A DNA stretch of 64,000 nucleotides, taken from NCBI RefSeq assembly GCF_000380185.1, contig NZ_KB904816.1, positions 62,001-126,000 on the forward strand. Reading direction: 5' to 3'. Below, piece after piece: positions 29,650-39,731 of the stretch. The notes below the pieces were generated by a model. That model saw only the letters and a program-made list of their open reading frames with translations. It searched no databases and had not been told where the DNA came from. The position numbers were made by a program, and so were the translations under genes. Source of the stretch: Thiofilum flexile DSM 14609. GTDB taxonomy: Bacteria > Pseudomonadota > Gammaproteobacteria > Thiotrichales > Thiotrichaceae. Numbering within the stretch: position 1 is the stretch's first letter; the number at the start of each line of letters is the position of its first letter.

Positions 29650-29692
29650 AGTCGTTTTCCTTGTTATTGTGTTAAGTCATTACTGAGTGATT

Positions 29693-29820
29693 AAGTACTT
29701 GAGCCAAAGTAATCGAGTATTTCTTCCGCAGTCGCTGTGAATACATCCCTGTACGCTACAAGGCGGCATCCTTGCCGCCAAGACTGCTCCAGAAATACCC
29801 GCTTACTTGGGTATACCAAC
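29693..29820 (+). repeat. Dispersed structured element, copy 2
   Basis: Arms AAGTAATCGAGTATTTCT (29707-29724) and AGAAATACCCGCTTACTT (29791-29808) pair at 16 of 18 positions. The core has GCAGTC/GACTGC, CCTGTA/TACAAG (one mismatch) and GGCGGC/GCCGCC. The outermost AAGTACTTGAG is shared with copy 1. It lies upstream of the nuclease gene, and an open frame through it is spurious. Confidence 0.85.
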
Positions 29821-29952
29821 TTGGTTAAGAGGTCTGAGTTAAGCACTCTAAGGTGGGAATGTGCAGGTGGGATGCGATTGATTTGGATAATTTGTGCAGA
29901 TTACCGAATCAATGGTATTTTGCGTTATCGCTTTTATTGCAGTAGCACACGC

Positions 29953-31773
29953 ATGAAATTTGCCACTTTTAATCTCTATCAATTTTTGAAACCGCCCTTT
30001 TTCTGGTACGAGCGCCTAGCGGCTAATACCTATACAGCAGAGGAATGGGAGCAAAAACGCCACTGGGTATTACAGCGTTTGCGTCAAATGGATGCGGATG
30101 TGGTGGGATTTCAAGAGGTTTTTAGTGTTCCCGAATTAAAAGCATTAGCAGAACAAGCGGGCTATACCACCTTTATTCATGTAGACGAGCCAGCAGCGCT
30201 TGCCGAGGATGCCGAGGTTTATATTAAACCTGTGGTCGCACTCGCCGCTAAATTCCCTATTCAGGGTTTACAAACCGTGAGTATTCCGGCGGCAGTCTTG
30301 AGTGATTTGCGCTTAACGTCCGATTTTCATTTTAGTCGTCAACCGATTTGCGTGACCTTCGATGCACCGGATTTAGGCGTCGTGCAAGCCTATGTGGTGC
30401 ATCTCAAATCTAAACGCCCTATCTTACCGCCTACCGAACCCTATCCAGATGACATGCCGTGGCTAGATCGTATCCAGCACACTATGCAGCAATTATCCCG
30501 TGGCAATATTGCCGCGTTGCTTCAACGAGGGGCAGAAGCCACTATTCTTTATCATCATATCAGTGAGGCGTTGCTGAATCAGGAGCGCTTATCCGTAGTC
30601 GTGATGGGGGACTTAAATGATGAAGAACAATCGATTCCAGTCGCGGCTTTGACCATGAGTGATCGGGTGTATGAGGCCGGAGGGGTGGACTATACACATT
30701 GGCCTGAGGAGGCTAAGGGGTATCTGCATCGCTTTAGGTTGCAGGATACTTTTAACCTAGCCCTCAATATGCGGAATCGTAAGCGCCCCTATACCCATAT
30801 TTTTCGCGGGGATGGCACCGTATTAGATTATATTTTAGTCTCGAATAATCTCAGCAGTCATAATCCTAATGCCTGTGCTGAAGTCGCTCACTATCAAGTA
30901 TTACACGACCACCTCGATAATGATGGTATTCCCAACCGTCTGCAGTCGGATCATGGTCAAGTAAAGGTTGATATTCGCTCAGTAGTCGATTACAGCAATC
31001 TGCCAGAGGTGAAACGTACTATTCGTTTGCCGACTAGCCTCGATACGACGGCAGTTATGACCCGTCAAGATTTTATTGATTTAGCGGGGGGGATTTTTCA
31101 GTCTGCTAAGCATTTTAGTCAATGGGATGCGAAGGATAAATGGGAGCACTTTTGGTCGTTCTTTTTTGATACCGAGCACGGTTGGGTACCCGCCATTTAT
31201 GGCATCACTCCCGTTGATGAGTTGTATCAAAAACAGCGCCATAGTATTGAGCATATTATCCCACGTACATTCCTCGATCAGTATTTTGCGACTAAGCCGG
31301 ATGTACCGCGTAATGTGCGTAATGGGGCTAGTGTGAATCCCTTTAACTTTGCTCCCTCAGAGCGAGGTTTAAATGCTAAACGCTCTAGTTTTGCTTTTGA
31401 TATGGACGGGGATCGGGTTATACGTCCTTTTAACCTTACCTTGCACCCGGATAGTTTCGCCAATACTGGCTTTGATGCGGATCATGAATGGGTGATTCCT
31501 TCACGTAATCGCGGTGATGTTGCACGGGCGATTTTATATATGGTGCTGGTGTATGGTATTGATGAGCTGTATGACCGCCACCTGCAAACCTTAATCCATT
31601 GGGCTAAGATCGATAGCCCTAGTGCTTGGGAGCTGGCTTATAATGATTGGGTGTATGAAAAATATAGTATTCGCAATCCCTTTATTGATCAGCCTGCTAA
31701 GGTATTACCCCTATTAAATAATTCTCTATTACTCCATTGTGCTGTGTGTGAAGTTAAGGAAGAGGTACAGTAA
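29953..31773 (+). CDS. EEP-family nuclease fused to endonuclease I-like (His-Me) domain
   Basis: I chose ATG 29953, where the EEP fold begins ([11 protein letters not shown]); upstream codons fall in a repeat. The 606-residue protein has an endonuclease/exonuclease/phosphatase domain (about 1-345) with Glu55 in GFQEV, Asp220/Asn222 in [16 protein letters not shown] and QSDHGQV (Asp333/His334). A C-terminal domain (about 365-590) holds [11 protein letters not shown] (Glu433-His434), NPFNFAPS and [11 protein letters not shown], resembling the EH...N..R pattern of endonuclease I. There is no signal peptide, so it seems cytoplasmic. Both catalytic sets look intact. The GDPD gene follows by one base, so they form an operon. 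Confidence 0.82.
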   Translation: MKFATFNLYQFLKPPFFWYERLAANTYTAEEWEQKRHWVLQRLRQMDADVVGFQEVFSVPELKALAEQAGYTTFIHVDEPAALAEDAEVYIKPVVALAAKFPIQGLQTVSIPAAVLSDLRLTSDFHFSRQPICVTFDAPDLGVVQAYVVHLKSKRPILPPTEPYPDDMPWLDRIQHTMQQLSRGNIAALLQRGAEATILYHHISEALLNQERLSVVVMGDLNDEEQSIPVAALTMSDRVYEAGGVDYTHWPEEAKGYLHRFRLQDTFNLALNMRNRKRPYTHIFRGDGTVLDYILVSNNLSSHNPNACAEVAHYQVLHDHLDNDGIPNRLQSDHGQVKVDIRSVVDYSNLPEVKRTIRLPTSLDTTAVMTRQDFIDLAGGIFQSAKHFSQWDAKDKWEHFWSFFFDTEHGWVPAIYGITPVDELYQKQRHSIEHIIPRTFLDQYFATKPDVPRNVRNGASVNPFNFAPSERGLNAKRSSFAFDMDGDRVIRPFNLTLHPDSFANTGFDADHEWVIPSRNRGDVARAILYMVLVYGIDELYDRHLQTLIHWAKIDSPSAWELAYNDWVYEKYSIRNPFIDQPAKVLPLLNNSLLLHCAVCEVKEEVQ

Positions 31774-31774
31774 T

Positions 31775-32497
31775 ATGGTTATGATTCCACCATTGATTGC
31801 CCATCGAGGCGCTTCTCATGATGCTCCAGAAAATACCTTAGCCGCTTTTCGCCTAGCTTGGGAGCAGGGGGCGGATGGGATTGAAGGGGATTTTCACCTG
31901 ACCCATGATGGGCAGATTATCTGTGTACACGACGAGGTGCTAGAGAGCCATGGGCAGCATTATGAAGTAGCACAGACGACCTTGGCTGATTTGCAGGCGG
32001 CGTTTCCGAATCTACCCACGTTAGCGCAGGTATTGGCTTTAGTACCCGCTGCTAAACGCATGGTGATCGAAGTGAAGTGTGGGGTAGAGATTATCCCTAC
32101 CTTACTCACCGCGCTGCAGAATAGCGGTTTAACGCCTGAGCAAGTGATGCTGATTGCCTTTGATGCGGCGGTGATTGCGGAATTAAAACAGCAAGCGCCT
32201 GAATGGACAGCTTGTTGGCTGACGGAATTAACGCTCAATCAGCATGGGGAGCTAATGCCTAGTAATGCGGAGATACTCAGCACTTTACAGGCCATAAAAG
32301 CCAAAGGTGTGAGCACCTTTGCCCACCCTGCTATTGATCCGGCATGGGTTGAGCCACTGTTAAACCAAGGCTTTGAGTGGCATGTCTGGACAGTCGATGA
32401 GATCGCACTAGCACAACATTTAATCGCTTGTGGCGTACAATCGATTACCACCAACCGCCCCAAAATGTTGCGACAGGCTTTAGGGGGATGGGAGTAA
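31775..32497 (+). CDS. Glycerophosphodiester phosphodiesterase (cytosolic UgpQ-like)
   Basis: I chose ATG 31775, with AAGGAAGAGG upstream; it begins one base after the nuclease stop. The 240-residue product is a TIM-barrel GDPD with [18 protein letters not shown] (catalytic His-Arg and Glu), [20 protein letters not shown] and C-terminal WHVWTVDE plus ITTNRP. No signal peptide is present, so it is probably cytoplasmic. It hydrolyses glycerophosphodiesters to glycerol-3-phosphate and an alcohol. A structured repeat begins four bases after its stop. Confidence 0.93.
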   Translation: MVMIPPLIAHRGASHDAPENTLAAFRLAWEQGADGIEGDFHLTHDGQIICVHDEVLESHGQHYEVAQTTLADLQAAFPNLPTLAQVLALVPAAKRMVIEVKCGVEIIPTLLTALQNSGLTPEQVMLIAFDAAVIAELKQQAPEWTACWLTELTLNQHGELMPSNAEILSTLQAIKAKGVSTFAHPAIDPAWVEPLLNQGFEWHVWTVDEIALAQHLIACGVQSITTNRPKMLRQALGGWE

Positions 32498-32500
32498 CAT

Positions 32501-32606
32501 AACAGCCATGGCGTGTTTCTTCCGCAGCCGCTGTGAATACATCCTTGTACGCTACAAGGCGGCATCCTTGCCGCCAAGACTGCTCCAGAAACACGCCATG
32601 GCTGTT
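32501..32606 (+). repeat. Dispersed structured element, copy 3 (convergent, perfect arms)
   Basis: The 20-base left arm (32501-32520, AACAGCCATGGCGTG then TTTCT) is the exact reverse complement of 32587-32606. The core holds GCAGCC/GACTGC, CTTGTA/TACAAG and GGCGGC/GCCGCC. It lies between the convergent GDPD and DMT genes and could act as a bidirectional terminator, though no T-run flanks it. Confidence 0.9.
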
Positions 32607-32630
32607 ACTAATATTCAGTGATTCGTCTAT

Positions 32631-33596
32631 TTAAGGGGTAGTATGTGCATTAACAGAATTGGTTTCATCACTCATGACAATACGTGGGTTTGGTGTGCTT
32701 AAGGTGGGCTGCGTTTTAGAAGCCACCGTTTCGCGCCAAACAATAATCATACCCGACGTTATTGTAATTAAAGAACCAATCACGACCCATTTATCAATCG
32801 ACTCATCGAAAAATAATACACCAAATAATACGGCCCAAATGAGTTGACTATATTGCATAGGGGCTACAAAAGCAGCGGGTGATAACCGATAGGAGTTTAA
32901 TACTAATAATTGACCTAATAATCCTAATACACCTACTGAAAACATAGCAACCAAATCATTAAAAGGCATAGGCTTATAAACGAAATAAAGCATACTGCCA
33001 GTGACTAAGACATTTAGGGTAAGAGGAAAAAGAATTAACGTAGCAGAGCTTTCTAAATTGCCAATTTTACGTGAAATAATAGCAGCACTCGCGCCACAAA
33101 ATGCAGAAACAAGACCAAATACATGCCCCCATTCTAATGAATCAGGGGTAGGGCGTAATACTATAATGACACCTATTAATCCTAAGATAATGGCTGCCCA
33201 ACGTGGGAGGTAAATTCTTTCTCCCAAAAAAGGAATGGCTAATAAGGAAATAATAACAGGTGTGGTAAATAGTAAAACATAAACTTGCACCATGGGTAAA
33301 ATAGAAAAAGCAATAAAAGCAAAACACATGGAGGCCACAGTGAGAATCGAACGCAAAATAACCAGCATCGGATTATTCGGGCGTAAGGTAGTGAGGCGTT
33401 TATCGGTAATGCGGGCTAATGAAAAAGGTACATAACCAAATAACATCGCAAAGAAAATGGTTTGCAATACCGAATAATCGTCGAGTGATTTAACAATGGC
33501 GTCATGGGTTGAAAAGACTAAATACCCTAAGAGCGCAATCATAGGGCCTCGCAGTATAGAAGCTGAGGTGGTGTTCGTGGTGGTAGACATAGGCAA
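32631..33596 (-). CDS. DMT superfamily (EamA) transporter
   Basis: The 321-residue protein has about ten hydrophobic helices arranged as two EamA repeats, the first opening with RGPMIALLGYLVFSTHDAIVK and the second near GSAIISRKIG. Such proteins export amino acids, nucleobases or other metabolites across the inner membrane; this one's substrate cannot be read. The C-terminal tail (about 30 residues) is polar. It is convergent with GDPD and lies across the structured repeat. Confidence 0.88.
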   Translation of the reverse strand: MPMSTTTNTTSASILRGPMIALLGYLVFSTHDAIVKSLDDYSVLQTIFFAMLFGYVPFSLARITDKRLTTLRPNNPMLVILRSILTVASMCFAFIAFSILPMVQVYVLLFTTPVIISLLAIPFLGERIYLPRWAAIILGLIGVIIVLRPTPDSLEWGHVFGLVSAFCGASAAIISRKIGNLESSATLILFPLTLNVLVTGSMLYFVYKPMPFNDLVAMFSVGVLGLLGQLLVLNSYRLSPAAFVAPMQYSQLIWAVLFGVLFFDESIDKWVVIGSLITITSGMIIVWRETVASKTQPTLSTPNPRIVMSDETNSVNAHTTP

Positions 33597-33779
33597 CCTT
33601 ATGATGATAAAGGATGGTGTTGCTTAAATACGACAGCTAGAGCGGACAAACGGCGCGAATTAGCATAGACTGCCGCCAATGTTTGTGCAACTACCTGTGT
33701 ACAGATTTTTTCTATGAGTATGTTTTAACAAGCTAAGTCTTTATCTGACGACTAACGGTGATAGGAGTTATCGATTTAC

Positions 33780-35228
33780 ATGAGCTTTCTGATGATTCAG
33801 CGCATTATTGGCATTTTGTTAATGATATTTAGCTTTTGTATGCTGCCTCCCATTGCTATCGGTTGGCTAATGGATGATGTGGAGTTGTCGCCCTTTTGGA
33901 GTGGCTTTATTATTGTTTTTTTAACCGGTCTTTGCTTATGGCTGCCCGTTTATAGAGTGAGGCAGGACCTACGCTTGCGTGATGGCTTTTTGATTGCCGT
34001 ATTGTTTTGGACCATTCTCAGTGCAGCTGCAACCATACCGTTATTATTATCCAATGCCTTAGATTTGAATTTAGCCAGTGCTGTATTTGAAACCGTATCG
34101 GGCTTTACCACTTCCGGTGGGACGGTGATTATGGGCTTGGATGGATTGCCCAAGTCTATTTTATTTTATCGCGTTGAGTTGCATTGGTTAGGTGGTATGG
34201 GGGTATTAGTGTTAGCGGTGGCAATTTTACCCATGTTAGGTATAGGTGGGATGCAGCTTTATAAGGCAGAGGCTCCGGGTCCAGTTAAAGACGAAAAACT
34301 GACTCCGCGAATTACCGAGACGGCTAAGTTATTATGGTATATCTATTTAATCATGACTGTTATTGCCACCATTTGTTATAAATTAGCCGGTATGGATTGG
34401 TTTGATGCGGTATGCCATGCCTTTTCAGCGATTGCAACGGGTGGGTTTACCAATCATGATTCAGGTATGGGGTTTTATAATAATCCGGTTATTGATTATT
34501 TAACTACATTTTTTATATTAATGGCGGGTGTTAACTTTAGTCTTTATTTTATCTTCTGGAGAAATAAAAATTTAAAAACATTTTTTTCTGACTCAGAGTT
34601 TAGAACCTATTTTTCGGTATATCTCTTATTTACCTTGGCAGCCGTCATTTTTTTGTGGAAAGCAAATACCTATACCACACTAGAAGAAACGGTACGTTAT
34701 GCTTTACTGCATATGGCTTCTTTTATGACCTCCTCCGGGTTTATTAGTGCAGATTTATCAACCTGGCCTGTGGTTGTGCCTATCTTGATGATTTTTTCCA
34801 GTGTGATTGGTGCCTGTGCGGGTTCTACGGGTGGGGGAATGAAAGTAATACGGGTGCTATTATTGATGAAGCAGGGGGCACGTGAGATTAATCAATTGGC
34901 GCATCCTAAAGCACAATTATTGATTAAGGTTAATCACCGTCCGGTGCCAGAGGCGGTGATTAAAGCGGTATGGGGTTTTGCGGCGATGTATGTTGCTCTT
35001 TATGCCATTTTTATGATTGGTATGATGGCGGCTGGCTATGATCAAATCACCGCCTTTTCAGCCGTGGCGGCTTGTCTGAATAATATGGGGGCAGGGATTG
35101 GCGGCATTATCTCTAATTTTGCCGGTTTAAGTGATTTTGCTAAATGGTGGTTGTCGCTAGCGATGATTATGGGGCGCTTGGAGCTGTTTACGGTATTGGC
35201 CTTGTTTAGCCCGATGTTTTGGCGCTAA
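33780..35228 (+). CDS. trkH: Potassium uptake protein TrkH/TrkG
   Basis: The 482-residue inner-membrane protein is close to E. coli TrkH in length. The four selectivity-filter loops are visible as FTTSGGTVIMGL, SAIATGGFTNHDSGMGF, FMTSSGFISAD and LNNMGAGIGG, giving an intact pore. ACAGSTGGGMKVIR precedes the last third. It imports K+ together with the cytoplasmic NAD-binding TrkA, which is not encoded here. Its spacing suggests a single-gene unit. Confidence 0.95.
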   Translation: MSFLMIQRIIGILLMIFSFCMLPPIAIGWLMDDVELSPFWSGFIIVFLTGLCLWLPVYRVRQDLRLRDGFLIAVLFWTILSAAATIPLLLSNALDLNLASAVFETVSGFTTSGGTVIMGLDGLPKSILFYRVELHWLGGMGVLVLAVAILPMLGIGGMQLYKAEAPGPVKDEKLTPRITETAKLLWYIYLIMTVIATICYKLAGMDWFDAVCHAFSAIATGGFTNHDSGMGFYNNPVIDYLTTFFILMAGVNFSLYFIFWRNKNLKTFFSDSEFRTYFSVYLLFTLAAVIFLWKANTYTTLEETVRYALLHMASFMTSSGFISADLSTWPVVVPILMIFSSVIGACAGSTGGGMKVIRVLLLMKQGAREINQLAHPKAQLLIKVNHRPVPEAVIKAVWGFAAMYVALYAIFMIGMMAAGYDQITAFSAVAACLNNMGAGIGGIISNFAGLSDFAKWWLSLAMIMGRLELFTVLALFSPMFWR

Positions 35229-35329
35229 GGCCTTATTCCCGCTGGAATGATGGGGTAATCAGCATTGAGCAGAGACTATGTTAGCATGCTCAGCTATTCA
35301 ATGATAAGCACTGCATAGGAGTGATAAAG

Positions 35330-35806
35330 ATGATTAAAGTAGGCGATAAAATTCCAGATGTGAAAGTAACCGTAGCGGCGGCTGATGGACACAAAACCGT
35401 GAGTACAGGTGAACTATTTGCCGGTAAAAAAGCGATCTTATTCGCTCTTCCGGGTGCCTTTACCCCGACGTGTTCTGCCGCACATTTGCCCGGTTATGTC
35501 GTTGCTTTTGATGATTTCAAGAGCAAAGGTGTTGATCTAGTGGCGTGCCTATCGGTCAATGATGCCTTTGTTATGGATGCATGGGGCAAAAGCCAAAATG
35601 CTGAATATATCACCATGATCGCAGATGGTGGTGCAGCCTTTACTAAAGCAGCAGGGTTAGTATTACCCACAGGTGAGTTTGGCGGTGATCGTTCACAACG
35701 CTACGCTATGCTATTGGATAATGGTGTGGTGAAAGTGCTGAATGTGGAAGAAGGTGGCAAGTTTGAAGTGAGTAACGCTGAGACTATGCTGAAAGCATTA
35801 GACTAA
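35330..35806 (+). CDS. Peroxiredoxin (Prx5-type, AhpC/TSA family)
   Basis: I chose ATG 35330, eight bases after AGGAG; the GTG at 35321 falls in the ribosome-binding site. The 158-residue thioredoxin-fold protein carries PGAFTPTCSAAHLPGYV, with the peroxidatic cysteine in the Prx5 context. It should reduce hydrogen and alkyl peroxides using glutaredoxin or thioredoxin. No fused glutaredoxin domain is present. A G/C-rich palindromic repeat follows the stop. Confidence 0.93.
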   Translation: MIKVGDKIPDVKVTVAAADGHKTVSTGELFAGKKAILFALPGAFTPTCSAAHLPGYVVAFDDFKSKGVDLVACLSVNDAFVMDAWGKSQNAEYITMIADGGAAFTKAAGLVLPTGEFGGDRSQRYAMLLDNGVVKVLNVEEGGKFEVSNAETMLKALD

Positions 35807-35811
35807 TCAGA

Positions 35812-35901
35812 AGAACCCCCCTCTCCAATCTCCCCCTTCTCAGGGGGAGAGGTAAGAGTAGCTCCCTCACCCTGCTAAGGGGAGGGTTGGGGTGGGGTTC
35901 T
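35812..35901 (-). repeat. C/G-rich dispersed palindromic repeat, copy A
   Basis: End arms AGAACCCC (35812-35819) and GGGGTTCT (35894-35901) are exact reverse complements. Inside are CTCCCCCTTCTCAGGGGGAG (35830-35849) and a second CTCCC/GGGAG-type hairpin. Read on the minus strand it matches the copy at 46338. It lies between the peroxiredoxin and RNase Z genes and may end transcription. Confidence 0.8.
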
Positions 35902-35934
35902 CCCATCTTCTATCTAATTAAAACGCTAAGATTT

Positions 35935-36945
35935 ATGTACCTTTCTTTTTTAGGCACCTCCTCAGGAACACCCACCAAACAACGCAATGTCACCGGCATC
36001 ACCTTACAACGTGTTAAACATAAGCGTTGGTATTTGATTGATTGTGGCGAGGGGACGCAGCATCAGTTATTACATACCTCGTTATCCCTACGCCAATTAC
36101 AAGCCATTTTGATTACCCACGTGCATGGTGATCATTGCTATGGATTACCCGGCTTATTAGCCAGTGCTACTCTACAAGGGCGTACTAAGCCTTTATTAAT
36201 CATTGCACCGGCGGCGATTCAGGAGTGGCTACATAGCACCTTAACACTCAGTCAGACACGTTTAAGTTATACCATTGAGTACATTGCGCTAGAGTCCGTC
36301 ACCGAGGCGATTCAGTTAGCAGATTTTCAGGTGCAGCCTATTGCTTTGTCGCATCGGGTGCTGTCTTATGCGTTTCGCTTTGAAGAATATCCTTCTCAAC
36401 CGACGACTAAACTTGATCAGGACAAACTAAAAGCCGCAAACATTCCGCCGAGTACGGTGTGGGGGAGATTGCAAAGCGGCGAGACGGTGGTACTAGAGGA
36501 TGGGCGGGTGTTAAAGGCAGAGGATTATTTGCTGCATGTGCCAGCCTCTACTCCTAAGGCAATGATTATTGGTGGGGATAATGATAAACCAGAGTTACTC
36601 GCGCCTTATTTAGAGCAAGTATCTGTGGTGGTGCATGAGGCGACTTATGTGCAAGCCGTTGCCGATAAGGTAGGGCCTACGCCACAACATAGTACTGCTA
36701 AGCAAGTGGCTGAATTTGCCGAGCGCTATCAAGTCCCTAATCTAGTGTTGACCCATTTTAGCCCGCGCTACAGTATTGATATTTCGCCCATTGTGGAAGA
36801 AGCTACCGCGTATTATCACGGACGTTTATTTTTAGCGGCTGATTTTCAGACCTATCAGCTTAATGCTCAGGGCATACTTAGACTAGTTGAGGAGAAGGTC
36901 GAGCTATCTCCCGCTCAAGAGCTGGATGTTATGGCAACGGATTAA
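35935..36945 (+). CDS. rnz: Ribonuclease Z
   Basis: I chose ATG 35935 because the conserved start YLSFLGTSSGTPT follows directly; the longer frame runs back into the repeat. The 336-residue short-form enzyme has GTSSGTPTKQRN, DCGEGTQHQLL, the zinc motif THVHGDHCYGLPGLL, later HEATY and TPQHSTAKQVAEFA, and LTHFSPRY. It removes 3' trailers from tRNA precursors. A weak ribosome-binding site is seen. Confidence 0.94.
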   Translation: MYLSFLGTSSGTPTKQRNVTGITLQRVKHKRWYLIDCGEGTQHQLLHTSLSLRQLQAILITHVHGDHCYGLPGLLASATLQGRTKPLLIIAPAAIQEWLHSTLTLSQTRLSYTIEYIALESVTEAIQLADFQVQPIALSHRVLSYAFRFEEYPSQPTTKLDQDKLKAANIPPSTVWGRLQSGETVVLEDGRVLKAEDYLLHVPASTPKAMIIGGDNDKPELLAPYLEQVSVVVHEATYVQAVADKVGPTPQHSTAKQVAEFAERYQVPNLVLTHFSPRYSIDISPIVEEATAYYHGRLFLAADFQTYQLNAQGILRLVEEKVELSPAQELDVMATD

Positions 36946-36961
36946 CAGGCTCTTCTCCCTA

Positions 36962-37828
36962 TCATAAAAATACTCCAATATACAGACCGATGGCAATAAT
37001 GCTAAGGCATGTACCGCTGGCTATGAGACTGGCTGAGCGTCCACTTTTCAAATAATGGGTTTCAAGCACAATAATATTTGCCGCCGGTGGTAATAGCGCA
37101 ATTAGGTATAGCGTTGGTTTGTTTTCGATGACTAGGGTAATGCCATAATATTGACAGATCACAATAAAAAGACTGATGAGTATAGATACGGTCAATACTC
37201 GTAGAACAAAAGGCTGTAAGGCTGTTTTAAAGTCAGACCATTTCAATGGTGTTTCAGAGAGCCAAATACCCAATATTGCCATACCAAGAAAGCTCATCAC
37301 GAATTTTAATACTTCATACACCGGCTTAGTATAGTGCTCAATCTGGCTCGCAAAAGGAATACAAGCAAGCCCAACCATTAAAGCCCAAACAGGGGGTGCT
37401 TTCAGTGTTTGAATTAAACGGGTCTTTAGATCTTGACCATGTGCCATGAGACCTACACCCACCGAGTTACCAAACAATGAGCTTCCTACATAAGCTGCAA
37501 TGATGACCATCGCCGCACTATCCCCAAATAAAGTACTCGCTACCGGCAATCCCAACCAACCAATATTCAAATAGCAAAAGCATAGATTCTGTACTGGATC
37601 ACGGGTAAAAATACGACTTAACCCTAGCATAATGCCCATCATCACTATCATGCCGAGCATTATTACAAATACACCAGAGCGGTGAGTGGCGATATTATAA
37701 ATAATGACTAAGGGTATAACCCATTTAGTTAGTAATGCCGAGGCTCTTCCTTTGATTTCAAAAGGTGTATGCCCTAAGCCAAATCCGATGAGGAGATAGA
37801 GTAGGGGGGCGAATAGAGAGAGGGACAT
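36962..37828 (-). CDS. AEC family (auxin efflux carrier-type) permease
   Basis: I chose Met 37828, where the first membrane helix begins (MSLSLFAPLLYLLIGFGLG); upstream codons are low-complexity. The 288-residue protein has about ten helices. LLTKWVIPLVIIYNIATH and the conserved GWLGLPVASTLFGDSA resemble the membrane-transport (AEC) family, which exports organic acids or amino acids. The substrate is unknown. It converges on rnz with 16 bases between stops. Confidence 0.85.
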   Translation of the reverse strand: MSLSLFAPLLYLLIGFGLGHTPFEIKGRASALLTKWVIPLVIIYNIATHRSGVFVIMLGMIVMMGIMLGLSRIFTRDPVQNLCFCYLNIGWLGLPVASTLFGDSAAMVIIAAYVGSSLFGNSVGVGLMAHGQDLKTRLIQTLKAPPVWALMVGLACIPFASQIEHYTKPVYEVLKFVMSFLGMAILGIWLSETPLKWSDFKTALQPFVLRVLTVSILISLFIVICQYYGITLVIENKPTLYLIALLPPAANIIVLETHYLKSGRSASLIASGTCLSIIAIGLYIGVFL

Positions 37829-38058
37829 ATTAGCATACTCTATTATTAAAAAGAATTTACTGTTAATTGTAAATTCTTTTTTTAGTAATTGGAATGATTT
37901 TCGAGCTAGGTATGTTACAGATATTCGTTCAATTAGTTCTATATCCAGACTTCCCATCTTTGATGAGACAGGTTAAGATATTTTTTGGTGTTGATATCCT
38001 ATATAAAGAAATGACCAGATAAAAGTAAAAATTATTTATTTTGATCTGGTCCAATTAA

Positions 38059-39018
38059 TCAAATTTGGCTACGAGTTATATTAAAGAATCTCTCTTTTAG
38101 TTCACTGATTTTTATGCCTATAAAGCTCTTTTTATGTGGAGCTTCATCCTTTTTTTCAACGCCATATTGAGAGCCTATATAAACTGCAAGTAATGTCAAA
38201 AAGCAACCTATAATAGAGATTAAACTTAAATTATGTGAAATAAATAATACATCAACTATATAAGCAAGAATAGGTTCAAGTAAAAGAATTAGCCCTACTA
38301 AAGAGGCTTTTATATGTGGTACAGCATACGCTACCATGAGCCAAGCAATAGCCTGCACCAGTATTCCATTAGTTAATAATGCTAGAAAATTTCTAGTATC
38401 TGTAATATATAAACTTTCAGAATGGATCATGCTTGTTATTAATAAAAATATAGCTGCACTAGCACTTAAATATACCATTCTTGCGATAGGATCTAATGGC
38501 TTTTCAAGCTTGTCCGATTCTTTCAGAAAAATAACGCATACCGCATACGCGACGGCTGACCCTAATCCTAACCATACACCATATTGATATTCTGCAGAGA
38601 GGCTCCAATCTTTATAAACAATTAAAGATATTCCAATAAAAGCAGTAAAAATACTGAGATAGTATTGCCACTTTAGCTTTTCCTTAAAGAGCACGACACC
38701 AAATAAGGCTAGTGCAAAAACTTGGCAGTTAGTCAATATGGCACTTAGTCCTGGCCCAACTAGTCTAATTCCATGATGCCACAGATAAATATCTAGGGCT
38801 AAAAAGACTCCTGCTAAGCCAGCATAAATAATAGGTTTCCAGCCAGCGAAAAAAACTTTTCTTTGATAGAGCGCGACAGTAAAGAGAATTAATGCACCAA
38901 AAAGCATTCTATAAAACCCTATAGCACTAGGGCCCATTGTGCTATAGGCGACCACTAAACCAGATAGAGAGAATAACGCTCCACCTACTATTAAAAACAG
39001 GGTATTTTTCAAGATCAA
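38059..39018 (-). CDS. DMT superfamily (EamA) transporter in AT-rich block
   Basis: The 319-residue protein has about ten helices in two EamA repeats (LIVGGALFSLSGLVVAYST; LGLGSAVAYAVCVIFLKES). The C-terminus has an added polar tail of about 35 residues. It is AT-rich like the three genes upstream (GST, ectB relic, MarR), all on the same strand and closely spaced, so the block probably entered together. The substrate is unknown. Confidence 0.87.
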   Translation of the reverse strand: MILKNTLFLIVGGALFSLSGLVVAYSTMGPSAIGFYRMLFGALILFTVALYQRKVFFAGWKPIIYAGLAGVFLALDIYLWHHGIRLVGPGLSAILTNCQVFALALFGVVLFKEKLKWQYYLSIFTAFIGISLIVYKDWSLSAEYQYGVWLGLGSAVAYAVCVIFLKESDKLEKPLDPIARMVYLSASAAIFLLITSMIHSESLYITDTRNFLALLTNGILVQAIAWLMVAYAVPHIKASLVGLILLLEPILAYIVDVLFISHNLSLISIIGCFLTLLAVYIGSQYGVEKKDEAPHKKSFIGIKISELKERFFNITRSQI

Positions 39019-39072
39019 TCCTTTGGATTATTTAAGTAAAGCCTAGTGTAATCTAGGCTTTTATTATTTATA

Positions 39073-39708
39073 TCATAAAACCCATTTATTGCTTTCTGAA
39101 AGAGCTGCAGAGGTCCATTCTTGCATAGCGGGTAAGTCTAACATAGCTTTACACCAGTTATTAAAATCCTCAGATACATGTAGATTATTGTTAATAACTC
39201 GCCACATTACTGGAGCGAACATTGCGTCTACATTGGAAAAATGACCACATAGAAACTTCCCACCAGATTTTTTATACCTTGAAAAGTTATTCCATAATTG
39301 AGCTAAGCGTAGTAAATCAAGTTTTACATCTTCATTAGGAATGCTATTAGTCTTTTTTCTAATATCCATAGAAAAATTGCTTCTCAGTGCAATAAAGCTG
39401 CTATGCATCTCAGCGGAGGCCGATCTTGCCATTGACCTTAATGTGGTATCAGAAGGCCATAGGTTTTTACTTGGGTATTTTTCGGCGATATACTCAAGAA
39501 TAGATAAACTATCCCAAATAGTATTATTATCATCGATAAGAAAAGGAACTTTCGTAGGGATCTTATATTCTTTGCTTAACTCTAATAAAGAATTATCATG
39601 CTGAAAAGGAATAATAGTTTCTTCAAATTCAATCTGAGAAACTTTTAAAGCTAACCAAGGTCTAAGAGACCAAGAAGAGTAGTTTTTATATCCGATAAAT
39701 AAATGCAT
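39073..39708 (-). CDS. Glutathione S-transferase
   Basis: The 211-residue protein has a thioredoxin-like N-terminal domain (GYKNYSSWSLRPWLALKV, with the serine/tyrosine active-site region) and the cis-proline segment IPTKVPFLID, followed by SLSILEYIAEKYP. A helical C-terminal domain includes SNVDAMFAPVMWRV. It should conjugate or reduce electrophiles with glutathione. It is AT-rich, 23 bases downstream of the truncated ectB and 54 bases before the transporter gene, in the same direction. Confidence 0.9.
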   Translation of the reverse strand: MHLFIGYKNYSSWSLRPWLALKVSQIEFEETIIPFQHDNSLLELSKEYKIPTKVPFLIDDNNTIWDSLSILEYIAEKYPSKNLWPSDTTLRSMARSASAEMHSSFIALRSNFSMDIRKKTNSIPNEDVKLDLLRLAQLWNNFSRYKKSGGKFLCGHFSNVDAMFAPVMWRVINNNLHVSEDFNNWCKAMLDLPAMQEWTSAALSESNKWVL

Positions 39709-39731
39709 TTTTAATTCCTCAAGATAAAATA

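Noticed and set aside
29737-29952. N-terminal extension of the nuclease gene by 72 codons
   Set aside because: The extension translates the structured repeat and has no ribosome-binding site; the EEP fold begins at Met 29953.
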